A stretch of DNA of 64,000 nt from Zonotrichia leucophrys gambelii (Eukaryota > Chordata > Aves > Passeriformes > Passerellidae): positions 63,209,075 through 63,273,074 of the forward strand of contig NC_088172.1 of assembly GCF_028769735.1 (NCBI RefSeq). The letters are read 5' to 3'. How positions within the stretch are numbered: position 1 is the stretch's first letter; every line of letters starts with the position of its first letter. A program made the position numbers and the translations under genes. Positions 47,201 to 58,682 of this stretch are shown one piece after another. Below the pieces are notes generated by a model that did no database searches, had not been told where the DNA came from, and saw nothing but the letters and a program-made list of their open reading frames with translations.

Positions 47201-50200
47201 AAAATATGATAATATTTTATAATTTAACGTAATTGCTGTTAAAGGATTTTAGATTATTTGTTAAATTAACATGAATATAATCAACTTCTCATTGTCACTT
47301 CAATTATAAACACATGTCCTCCAAGGGATCTTTCACGTGTGAGAGTCTCATCTTTAGAAATGTACACAAGGTAAGAAAGGGGTTTGTGGCATAGGATGGT
47401 CTAAATACCATTTTGGTTCTTAGCAAAAGCATTAGTTAGTAATGGATTTAATTTATTTTGAAGAGAGATGAACTAATTATAGCTCCTAGAAATATGTCAG
47501 ATATCGCTTTTATTTTCTGCTAAATATAATTTTCAAACTAAAAAAAAAATTGACTTTTTATTTTGAAAAAGCTGCCTCTGAATGTCTATCAGTTGAGTCT
47601 GTTCTTCCTAAACAATTGACAAATTGAAATACTTATACTGAGAAAGAAAAAGCTGCTTTTTTCACTTCCTATCCGCATACATCTTAAATGCAGAAAACCT
47701 GAGGTCATTCTTGTGGGTGGGCATAAGACCAGAGTTCTCATCCAGTGAAAAGCTCTGATACTTCTAATTTTTCTTCTCCATTACTTGAAATGAAAAGTTG
47801 AGATGGTGTAGGGAAGTCCCAAACTTTCCAGTCTCACATTTATTGTACCCCTTGTTTAACTGAAATAAAATGCTTCTTTTTGTCTTTTGTTTGGTTGGGT
47901 TTTTTTAGCTTCAATGTGTCCAGGAGGCTGAGAATATGAGTCTTGTGGGGCTCTTCCTTCGAGCTCCTCTGCTTTCAACATTTCTCCCCAGCCTGAGTGT
48001 TTTGATTGAATTGAAGCTACTTGACCACACCACAGCCATGCACTGCCCATCTGTGTGTCATGCTTCAGCCAAAGGGGCAGCATGAGGGAGTTCCCCCAAG
48101 AGAATGCTTACGTTGTGCTGCAGCCTTGTGTGCAGCACTGCAGCAGTTCAAGTGGACACAGCTTCGTGTTGAGCTGACACTCCACAAATTCATCTGAGAC
48201 ATTTCTATCAAGACTGACATGATTCAAAGGCATTTCATTTCTGTGTCTAATGAAAAAGTGAAAAATTACTTGTACTCACAGAAAATTTGACTTTATGAAG
48301 AGCTGTATTTCTAGTAACAAAGACAAAGGCATTTCTCCTGAACAGCATAAATCAAAGTTGTTTTCCTGTTTACAAACATCCCAGCCTTGCCTACAGGATG
48401 TCTGCCTGTGTTTCAGTGTAACTGCTCATCCACAGCTGTCCTTGTCAGCTGTGGAAAAGGACCTACATTTAAAAAGTAATGATACACTTTCTCCTCTTCA
48501 AAAAGAAAAAAATGTATGTGAAGAGTGGCGATTCTTTAACATGTCTTAGATAATCTAGGCCAGGCCCTTGGCCTTCTGCTTGTGTATCTTCCCTTTCAAT
48601 CTGTCATAGCCCCTGGGGCTATTACCAAAATGAAGGCACAGGCACTCTCAGTGGAGTGTTCTTGCTGCACGTGAAAGTCTACAGTCTCTGTGAGCTAGGC
48701 TGATCACACTGCCCACCTGTTATTGTTGAGGGGAGAAATACTCGCTTTTATAGCTCTTTGCCAGGTTTTTTGCCCTGTCCTGGCATCCATTTCAGGACAG
48801 GAACATCGTGCCCTGCATGTGTTCCTTTGCTCTGCTGTCTGTGCAGCGACTCAGGGGCAGCTCTAGTAAGGTCTGTGTTTTGTTAAAGTAGTCAAGGAGC
48901 CTGAGATGATACCTTCTAACTCCAGACATAAGGAAGTATGACAAGTATTTTAAAACTGGTAACAATCCATCATTATAAATGCTTCACTGAAATTGGTTTG
49001 TGAGTTGTTACACATTGTTACATTGACATTGTTGTACTCTTAGTAATCTGCTCTTAGTCTGAGAAATGTTAATTACTGTGAATAAGTGAGTTCCAGATCC
49101 AGGAGCCATCAGCTTATGAAAGTTAAACATTTGCCCTCAGCTTCAACAGAGCTTTTTTAATAGTAAAAATAGCTGGATATATGAGGCTACTGCTCAATAT
49201 ACTGGAACACCCTTAAATATTTTTGGCAAATGTCTAATTTCTAAGTGGCCTTTTATATTGAGGCATCCAAAACTTATCAGAGCTCTTTCACATGCATCCA
49301 TAAATCTGAGAAGGTACATTTATAATCAATTATCTATTTGAGGTTGCTAGGATTTTTAATTTTCTTCTGAAGGTGAAGAACTCAGTGGCAGCTCAGAACT
49401 AAATCATATGAACTGAGGTGTTTCCAGGTTTTTGAACACACAAATGAACTTAGCAGCTAAGGAAATGTTCTTCTGTCCCTACTGTAAAATTGGCTTTAAA
49501 ATGAAGCTGAGGGAGAGAGGGGTTGGATATGGAGTCTCCTGGGATAGTTAGCAGAGATTTTGACAGCTAGGAGACTGCCTACTTTTCTTCAATGGAAGAA
49601 ACAAGATATGTGAAACAATTCAGCAATTTGCCATCTTTGAGATGTTCTAACAGTATCCTGCTTAACTTCCTAACTCCCTCTCCACTGAGCAATGGTCTCT
49701 TAGAAGCCCTGCATCAGATGTGGCCTAGATGTCCTAGGAGGTCTGAAATGGTGCTAGATATATCCAATCCTTTATATCTCACCTCAACAGAAAAATTCCA
49801 AAGCTTGCTCTTTGAGTCAAAGAAATGGCATTGTAGCACCTGTGGAACGCTCTTTTTAACCATTTGCCAACCTGCCTAATAGTATTTTTCTCTGGTACTA
49901 AAAGAAGCTGTAAAAGCAAATGGTGTTTCAGTTAAATTTTTATACATATGAATTCTTAATCAAATATTGTAAGTGCACCAAATGTGCATTTTTCCTTGAG
50001 AATGACAAATATATGGGGAAATGTTAGGTTTTCTGTGGCAGAGGAAGAGGGCAGACAAATCTTTGAAGTAAAACAAACCTTTAAAGACTTTCATTCAGTA
50101 GCACCATGTTTGACTTCCTATAAAATTCAATTGTGAGGAGTGCAGATGATAAGTAGTATGTTTGTAAAAGCATTTGCTGATGTATTGAGGTCTAAATTTC

Positions 50201-50999
50201 AGGAATAGAGTTGCAATTCAGCACTGTGCTGCACCGGCCAGGCTGCATGCTGCTTGCTGGGTGGGGAGGGTGAAGCAGAGGAAGGTGGAGGTCAGTCCTA
50301 ACTGCCTCACAGCTGGGTTTGTGATTGGAGTCAGCCATGGTGCACTTAGTGCCAGCTACAGAGGAAACATTTGAAAGAAATCAGAAATTTGGGTAATTGA
50401 AATGTTTTAATGAATTTAAACCATTGCTTCCTTGAGCACATACAGCTTAATTTTAGCAAAGCATTCCTGGGAACTGTCACTGTAAAAGGAGGAACTGTAG
50501 GACATATATTGGAGTGGGAGTTGTAGTACATTCCTGAAATGTAAGTGATCAATCTGACTGCTGTGGATTAAGATCTGCAGTCTCATATGGAAGTACCTGA
50601 TATTAGCCCCAGTAAAGTACTATTTAGGCTGCTTTATATATCTGACACTAAACCTAGTTGTCTGCAAAGGCAGCCATGGCGCAGCCACCCTGCCTGCCTT
50701 CATAAGTGCTTATTAAGGACAGAAACTGCTGCCATGCCAGTGTGTTTGTTGCCTTTCATCTCCAGCATTTGGACAGCTTCCTCATATCGGCAGAAGTAAA
50801 GGCTAAAGTTATGCCAACCTATGGCACCCTGGCACCAAGAGCAGTGCCTGCTGCTCTGGTGAAAGATCTCCAGGGAATCTGGCAGGCAGCAGTGGATGCT
50901 TGCCCTGCCAGAGGTGCGGTGTGCTGCCTACAGGCAGTGGACTATGGCTTGTTCCCAGGTTTGCTTATCCTGCTGCAATGGATAGCAAAGGAAGTGAAG
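41289..50999. other. Gene-poor unique sequence
   Basis: About 9.7 kb without a supported gene. The longest frames (for example 45208-45657 minus, 149 codons) match no family I know and have no start or splice context. An ATGCAAAT-like octamer with homeodomain cores occurs near 44.75-44.80 kb. Confidence 0.65.
43471..43568. repeat. AT-rich low-complexity stretch
   Basis: Nearly all A/T, with TATA and ATAA words and weak self-complementarity. No coding or RNA gene is visible in it. Confidence 0.85.
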
Positions 51000-51045
51000 T
51001 CATAGAGTCATTAAGGCTGGACAAGGCCTGAAGAGGTCATATTTT
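51000..51045 (-). mobile_element. Short CR1 3'-terminal fragment (antisense)
   Basis: TCATAGAGTCATTAAGGCTG followed by GACAAGGCCTGAAGAGGTCAT matches the reverse complement of the CR1 terminus ('tcatagaatcattaaggttggaaaagacctctaagatcat'). Only the last 45 or so bases remain, consistent with extreme 5' truncation. Confidence 0.65.
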
Positions 51046-51749
51046 CCGTGGATATAGGAAAGGGTCCTTTCCTTAGTTTTGGAAGGGTCTAAGATTTTTA
51101 CATGGTTTGCATATGTGTGCCTGTGGGATTTGGATGAGTTCTGGTAGCACAAGTTTAAAAGGAGGGGTCCTGAAACTGGGGGCCCAGGACTTTTCCTGAC
51201 TTGAGCTGTCATTGTGTCTTTATCTGGTTCACCCACATTCCTGCTTTTCCAGTCTTGTGTTTTCCCTCAGGTGTGTTGCAGGTTGATGAATTTATGGTGG
51301 CTTAAATGCTGATGAATGACTGATTGCCAACATGAAACAGATGCTGTTTGTGATATTATGCTAGAATTGGGCCCTGTTGTTGAGAACAGAAGGAATAGAT
51401 TAAGCCCTTTCATTACTTTTGCCCTCTTGAGAGATAAAATGTCTGCTTTTCTTCTGGGACACTGGCCAGAACGTGTGATTGCTTGTGACACATTGCTCTG
51501 ATTTTGCTCACCGCTGCAATCTCACATCACTTTGCAGAGTTTTAGGTACGTGTTGTTCTATGCTGAAAATCTATTTGATTTGGGCAGGCTGCAATAGAGG
51601 TTTACCAGTGTTCTGTACTTTATTAGATAATCACTCTGGAAGGTTGCCATAGCTGCAGGTGCCACATAATCAGAGTTTTTTTGTTTTCCATGAAGACTTC
51701 AATTTCTTTGTCAAAGGAAAGGAAATATTTTTTTTTCTGTCATTTACAG

Positions 51750-51859
51750 CAGTAGTTGATGTCACCATTACTAAAGAGTGTGTAGCAAGAGTGCAGGAAG
51801 TGATTCACCAGTGTGCAATAGAAGAGATAGAAAGACAGTTAAGAAAACTGTCTAAATGA
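51750..51859 (+). other. Candidate terminal coding exon of an unidentified gene
   Basis: A strong acceptor (poly-T tract, then CTGTCATTTACAG at 51737-51749) is followed by about 36 open codons ending in TGA. The peptide includes VVDVTITKECVARVQEV and IHQCAIEEIERQLRKLSK, which reads as an amphipathic, charged helix unlike translated intron. The reading phase requires one base from an upstream exon, and none was found. I cannot assign it to SIPA1L2, NTPCR or any other family I know. No AATAAA lies close downstream. It could be chance or the last exon of a lineage-specific transcript. Confidence 0.3.
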
Positions 51860-54800
51860 CATAGACCAATGGAGAGGTCTGATTTTATACTGCCCTATTT
51901 TTATTCTCAATTATTTTCAGAAAACAGTTGAGTAAAGAGGCAAGGCCTTCTATCCTGTTTTCTTCATACAGTGCTTTTCTCCAGTTCTGCATAGCACTAG
52001 TTTAAAGAATAGTTCAGGTTTCTGAGACTCATTTTGTTCTATGGACAGTGACAGAGCCATAAAGGTAACAGCCTTCTTGAAATCATCACTCTGTCACAGT
52101 TGCCTTGAGGGAAACACTTTGCATCAGTGACTAGAGAGAGAGTTTTACCATCACATTAACCAGAAAGTCACAGCCAGTTTGAATTTTCACTAATATAAAT
52201 CAGAAGTGAATCAGCTCTACACCAGTGTGATTTCAGTGCCAAGCACATTGTTAGTCTATGTTTCTCACATTGGCTGCTCTAATAAGGCTCACTTATTTTC
52301 CTCTTTTAAAAAAATAAGTCCACATTTCTGCAGGAAATCCTTTTGTATGTACAGTTACCATGCATATTGTATTAACTTATAGCATGGATAAAATCAACAT
52401 TTAGTCTTTTGCAGTTTGTTTTCCCTGAGACAGGATATATTTTTACAAGTACTTTCAAGATGTGTTAAAGTAAGCATTCTTGAGTAGATATAAGTCAAGT
52501 CTGTGCTTCAAAACAATTCAAGAGATGGGTTTTTAATCTTGAGATGGTGTAGTTTACTTAAAAGCAGATATAGAGGTGGGTTTTAGGTAGGATAGCTTTT
52601 GCTAAAGGAAGAAATAATAGAGAAAATACCTATTCAGTGTCTCCAGGCTTTGGAGAAACAATGGTAGAAATACAGATATTTTATTTTCCTTTGCTCTCTT
52701 TCACTAGACAGCTGACTTAAAGTCATCTTTTGTTAATATTTCTGAAATGACACGATGAAGCTAGATTTCCCTTGTAAAGTAAACTTTACTACTTGTAGAC
52801 CCACAAAGCCAACAAAACTTTAGTGTAGGTAGTGATATCATAATCTGGCCCTGCAGAGATTATAAAGAGTAAACAACCCAAAACAAACAAACCAAGTAGC
52901 ACAACCAAAATTCAAGTTCTTATCACACTGAAATAAGGAATAAGAAACCCTCCATGAGCTGAAAGGGAAAATAACATGTGATAACAATGCAATTTCCCTT
53001 TCAAAGTCTTTGTTTTGAATGAATGTTCTCATTTCTGTTTACTTATGGGGATTGTATTGGTGAGTTTTACCCAAGTGTTTTGAGTCCTACAGTGTATTTT
53101 AGATGGGAAGCTGAGTAATATTATGTTGCTTGTGTCTGAGGTGTGAATTTTCTGCCCTTTTTGTTGTTTTATTTTTCTTTTTTTAATTGGCAAATGCTAA
53201 AGGCTAACTTAACATGCATGACTGGATAAACCAGACCCATCAGTCCTGTACCAGTCAGGCATTGTTCCTGTGCCTTTGGTTCTCACAGAGCCCCAGTGCT
53301 GCTTCCCTAGGAGTGGGTGCAGAAGCCAAGCTTTGCATGGGCTCTTCACATTCTGTAGGCAGCTGCTCAGAGACTCCCTCGTGGAAGAACTGAGCCCTGA
53401 CTTTGGCTTGAAATTCATGATTTCCCTACTTCTGTAAATCTAGCCCTGGTGGAGCTTGCTGCTTTTCAACTTTAGCTTCACTGTCTTTTTTTTCTGGCTC
53501 CTCAGGAGTCTTGTATTTTGGCTCAGCCCTACTGACCCCTCTTCCCCCTCTTGCGCTGCTGCTCCCTTGGGACATTCCTTACAGATGCATTACTTCTCTG
53601 GGTATCTGATCACCAAGACACTCCTCTCCCACTACTTAAACTCCGGCCTTCTCAGTAACCTGGCTACAAGTGTCCTTGCCCTCGTTCACCTGCCATCTCC
53701 CTCCAATTTCTGCCTGTGACAACTGTCTAAAGCTCCCTTTTTCAGATGACTGAAATGGCACATTCTCTCCACAAGCCATTTCATTGGTGCCAAATGCCCC
53801 AGTCTGCACACCCTAATTGTAAGTGCCGCAGGCCTGTCAAGTCTTGCACATCTGAAGCTTTGCACCTTGAGAGCTCTGAAGTGGAAAGAAACAATTCTGT
53901 TACTAATGGACTCTGCTTTCCCCTCCAGAGCCAATTCTTCTGGATGACCTACTGCAGCATTTCTCTAATCTTCCAGCTTGCTTTCATCACTGGTTTTCAG
54001 ACATATGAATCCAGTTTGACTGGTACATGTTTGATAAACTGTGGATATTTCTCATCAAGCCTGGAAAGGAGGGCAAGGAGGCAATGAGCTGCAAGGGTAT
54101 AGAAGCAGGAATTGGGAAGATAGATTAATTACTTATGTTGATTAAAATGAGGGCAGGTTGTACTGTATCAATATACCTGCTATTTTTCACAGTCTGTGTT
54201 ATGAGATACAGAAATTTGCATGACAAATGTCTGCCCTGAGGTCATCAGGTGACAGCCACATCCTGGTGATCCCCTTTTGCTGTATGTATTTGCTGGTAAG
54301 TCCTGCTGGTGAAGGTAAAAACGTAAAGACCTAAATGCAGAAGGGACTGACTGCATAGCAACATGAACAGAGCTTCATAAATCAATCTTTCTTCAGGAAA
54401 AAAAATCCCTGCAGACTCCAGCCTGCTACAGAGGGAGCATAAATATCTTCTAAATACAGGAAGCAGATCACGTTTCTGGAAGGACCTTTACTCTCCAGAG
54501 TTTATATGTTACAGATCTTCTTTCATGTAAGTTAATGTAAAGCTGGGCTAAAATTGTTATAAGTGAGATCAGGCCCTTTGTCAGAAGCTGAGATATTTAT
54601 AAACAGCTTTGTCTTCAAACAATGTGGGCCATCCATCATGTGTTTCAGTCTCAGAAAGCAGTGCATGGTTCTGAGGAGAGGGACTGGAGTTTAGTTTGCT
54701 TTGAAGGAGGCAATATTCAAAGTAAAATGTCTTCTTTACTCAGCGAAATCTTTTTGATTTCCATGGTACCACACCGAGCATGTTCTAAGGGGATTCTTGC

Positions 54801-57059
54801 TCCCCCATCAACCTTAGCCACTGCTGCTGCTACATGAGGGCTCTTATTGCCTCAAATATATTAAGATACATATTTCTCCTTGGCAAGCTCAAGTCAGCTA
54901 AGAAAACAAAAGGAATTCAATAAGTGAAATTTGGGAAGGAAGAGTGCTACGGCCATAAAAAAAGAAGTCCCTACAGACATACAATTCTAGCAATGAACTC
55001 TGAGTAAGTGGTAGGAGTTATTTGTTAAATGGACAAAAAACCAGTGAAAATTAGGTTGTGCCATAAGGCACTTTGACAAAAATTGGTTAGAAAATAGAAA
55101 TTCAAGTATTTGAAAACTTACACTCTAAATAGGAATCAAAGTTTTAGAAGTATTTAAAAGTATCCCTGCTTTAAAAATAATTGGAAAATATTTAATCATC
55201 TCATTCTGGTTATATTACAATAGTTTAATGTCATTTATTAAGTGAAATGTTTTATTATTTTAAATAGCCAAAATAATCAGGTAAGTGTAAACACTTTAGC
55301 ATCACAACAACAGTTTCATCTTAACTGGATGGAATAGCTAATGTAAATGCTGTGGAAATTTATTTAAGCTTTCACTTATATTACACTTGTTCCAAAGCAC
55401 TGGATTCCCTTTCAGAGTTTCACTTTTGGAGAAGCTCTAAAGGAACATTTGGCCACCAAATATTTTTTGACCTACAATACTGTAATTAGTGTGTATCACC
55501 AGTGGCATGTTCTTACCAAAAATCTGGCTGGTCACAATTACTCTGTGAACTGGTGTTTCTTACAAAAGGGCAAGTGTTAAGCACCCTCTCACCAGTTTGA
55601 GATTCAGCCCCACAGTTGCCCCTCCAGAGCAATAAATCTCTGACCAAAATCATTCTACTTTCTGCAGTCTTTTCAGGCCTTCAAAAATGTGCGTGCTTGC
55701 AATAACTCGATGTCTGGCTTGATTCTCTGTGTTAGAGCAAAACACAAGCAAACCAGCTTCCTTTCTGTTAGTTAAATTTTACTGTTTCCTAGAAGTGTGA
55801 CAATTAACAGCACTCATAGAAAAAAATCCTGCAGCTCATTGGGTCTTTAAATAGTAAGTGTGATAATCCTCTTATATTTATACTTCTCTTTTTAAAAGGA
55901 AATCCTTGAACCTGTAGTACTGTTCTCATTTTCCACACAGAAAGTGCAGTCAACTAACCTTAGAAGCCAGGTTCACAGAAATGACCAAAATAGACTTTTG
56001 ATGAAAGAATGGGGTAAAAACCAGTCTGCAACGCCCTCCTTCTCCCACTTGCAAGTAAGAGAACTGAAGCCCTGGGACACATCTCCTCTGTTCTTTTCTT
56101 TATGAGAAGAAATCATATGAGACATAAAATAAACATATATAATGCCACTATATGTTCTATTGAATATTAACACGTATCTTTGTAGATGGATAATTTACTC
56201 CAAGATTTTCTGGAATATGCTGTCTCTTTGTCCTTTTTTTTTCCTTTTTTTAGCATGCCATAAAAAGTAATTTTAAGAACTTATTGCTTTAATAGATTTT
56301 ATAGTAGCTTCTATAATAGAAATATTATTTCTTCTGTTAAATCATGCAGTAATGCTTTAGCATATTTTTATTTTCTTTTGCACTTCAGCTTTACTGCCTA
56401 CAAAATTAAAATAGCAAGCCTATGAAAGCCAGTATACATGGAGCAGTATAAAAGATCAGGATATTAGTGCTCTTCCTGTTTTTTATCCTTTCTGACGCAA
56501 GCATTCAGCTAAGTATAAAGTGTCATGATAGATTGCTCCCATAGCCAGAGAAAATGGTGATAGAATCAAGGGTTTCTTTTAATTTCTTCTTCTCTGTGAA
56601 GCCAGAGTCTTGGTTTTCTGATGGCAGAGGGATTCCAGCTGGTTGGCGCTCTTGCCTGTGGTGTTGAGCCCCTTTCCACTCCACATGTAGGTGCAGAACC
56701 TTCTTTGCTTTAGTTTTCTTTAGGGCTGTGCGCCTTGTGTTGTCCTGACTCTGATCTGGTGTTTATAGGCAGCCTTGTCCCTCAGCTTCTCTATTTCTTT
56801 TCATGTTTGTGATTGATACTTAAGCCTTTGCAATTGAAGGAAGCGTTCTGCACATATGTCTTTGTTTTGGGAGACCTGGGCTTGCTCTTGGGACAGGAGA
56901 TGCCTTGGACCCACTTGCCAGCTCCATTAGGGCTGTTCTGGAACTCTCTGAACTCTGTGGTAAATGACGGGCAGCAATTACACCCAACCTTTACCATCCT
57001 TTTAAGAGGATAATAACTATTGTGAAAAAAATTATCAGTGACACCGCTGCAGCATCTGA
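51860..57059. other. Gene-poor unique sequence
   Basis: No gene, RNA or clear transposon recognised. If the 51750-51859 exon is real, its 3' UTR would start here, but no close AATAAA supports that. Confidence 0.6.
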
Positions 57060-57330
57060 TCACCTAATTGCATATTTCATCTTCTGCTTATATAAATAGC
57101 AGCCATGAAAGGAATATAATTAATATTGCAGCAAGGAAAATGTTCTAGCGGCTGTAATTAGGGCTGGATAAATCGTTAACTATGAATAAATAATCCAAAG
57201 CATTCTTGATCCTTTTGGTTTGTGAATCAATTAGGGAGTTCTAATTTCTCTCTTTTCTCCTCTTTCCCTTTCTTTTTCCCCCTAATTGCAGCTCTTACAA
57301 ACATGGCAGAAAATATAAAATTTCCATGAT
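57060..57330. promoter_or_regulatory. Candidate conserved non-coding enhancer (homeodomain-site-rich)
   Basis: A dense set of TAATTA/TAATTAG-type cores, a GGGATTA-like site and AATCAATTAG, followed by a C/T-rich tract, with no repeat signature and no coding frame. Such composition is common in vertebrate developmental enhancers. This rests on motif density only. Confidence 0.3.
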
Positions 57331-57778
57331 GTTCAAATTGTCTATTTCATGGGGTAGAATTTCTTAACCAAACTTCATGTTGCTGGTGGGTAGAACTTTC
57401 TGAAGAGCATAACAAATCAAAAAACACCAGAAATGGGAGGGGACAGATGCAAATCCTGATGAAGTGTGATTTTTGAAGGTAGCTGAAGACATAACTTCAG
57501 GTGTCATTGGTGTCTTTGCTAGCATGGAAGAGTGAATACTGGTCCATGTTCCCAGGGCTTCCCAAGCTTTGAGGTGAATGGACTCTCTTGTGAGTAAATA
57601 GCAATTAATAGCAGAGATGTGTGTGGTCAAGGGGAGCTATGTTTGGAGTTCAGGTGAACAGCTATCACAGTGACTAGTCTGGATTGCTACTGCTCTGTAT
57701 TTTACGTTGGTATTTCTACCAGCACAGAAGGGATCCTATATTATTGGAATATGAATCCCAATATTACCAGTTAGATTG

Positions 57779-58335
57779 TGCCTGGGCCAGTCTGACCCTC
57801 GCTGCTGGGCCAAAGGCGGCAGCTGTGATGTATCACCCCAGAGACACCTTTAGCTTGGTGGAGGTTGCAGCTGGGCAGCTGAACAAGTTCAGGCTTGTTA
57901 GGAACTCCATTTACCTCAGGAGGGAAGGCTTCAGGCTAATGGTGAGGAAGAAGGAGACGGATTCTGCCAGAGGGTTATATCCAGAGCTTTATTCCATGGT
58001 CACAGAGGTCTGAATCTTTGCAACAGCTCCAACAGAATTCTGACCACATGGCTTGATTCGGCTTTTAAGTTCAGGGACAGGGGAAGGGGAGGGACAGGTG
58101 AGCCACCAACCAGGTGGGAGGGGCAGGGTCTCAAGGGACGAGGGACACCTAGACAGGCCAATGACCCCCAGGCCTGAGGGGCATCCTTTGAACTTGACCA
58201 ATCACACGATGACCTTCCTGGAATGTTAAGCCTGATTGACAGGACTCACTCAGCAAGGGGGCAAGGGGGAAGGGGAAGAGGTATAGGTACACCTGGGAAG
58301 GGACCTGGAAGTTTAAAACAGGCTATTACAACACA
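57779..58335 (-). mobile_element. Retroviral LTR (probably solo), antisense
   Basis: Read on the minus strand it starts TGTTGTAATAGCC or TGTGTTGTAATAG. It has a C-rich U3-like part, CTTAAAAGCCG as a possible TATA-like box, then GGAATAAAGCTCTGGATATA carrying a polyadenylation hexamer, then a U5-like part ending near GGCCCAGGCA. That order fits U3-R-U5 of an endogenous retrovirus LTR, and no gag, pol or env coding sequence adjoins it. Good CpG retention in the U5-like part suggests moderate age. A matching target-site duplication was not found, so the left edge could lie up to about 90 bases further left. Confidence 0.7.
58074..58093 (+). other. Potential G-quadruplex within the LTR
   Basis: GGG ACA GGGG AA GGGG A GGG on the plus strand fits the four-run G-quadruplex pattern with loops of 1-3 bases. 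It lies in the U3-like part of the antisense LTR. Confidence 0.6.
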
Positions 58336-58547
58336 CTGCAACACTATATAATGTTATAAAGTAGGAGAATAATTTTTACAAGTATTCCTTGGTATGAATA
58401 TCTCTGTAAGGCCCATGGCACTGAAGAGTTCAGCTTTTTCACAACAACATTTGCTTTAGGTCTGGTACACCCAGCTTGCACAGAGACGCTGACTGCACTG
58501 TGCTGGAAGTTTAGACTCAGTTTATTCTTTTTCTCCAAAAATCAGAA

Positions 58548-58682
58548 TCACAGAATATTCTGAGTTGCAAGGGACCCACAAGGATCATTGAGTCCAACAC
58601 TTAAGTAAATGGCCTATACAGGGATTGAATTTACAACCTTGGTATTATTACAACCAAGCTTTAACAAACTGAGCTAAGGAAG
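58548..58682 (-). mobile_element. tRNA-Ile-derived SINE with CR1-like tail (TguSINE1-like)
   Basis: On the minus strand, 58682-58610 closely follows tRNA-Ile: TTAGCTCAGTTTGTTAAAGC (A box region), an AATAATACCAAGGT anticodon-loop and stem segment, and a decayed B box AAATTCAATCC ending in TAGGCCA. It continues into a CR1-type end with TTGGACTCAATGATCC, TTGTGGGTCCC and AATATTCTGTGATTC. This two-part structure is that of TguSINE1 of songbirds. Mutations in both boxes and the SINE tail show it is a retroposon, not a working tRNA gene. Confidence 0.85.

Noticed and set aside
57684..58013. 109-codon plus-strand open frame
   Set aside because: It is mostly the antisense strand of the LTR's R-U5 region, so the openness needs no gene to explain it.
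58610..58682. tRNA-Ile gene
   Set aside because: The similarity is real, but the A and B boxes are mutated and the sequence runs straight into a CR1-type tail, so it is a SINE head, not a functional tRNA gene.
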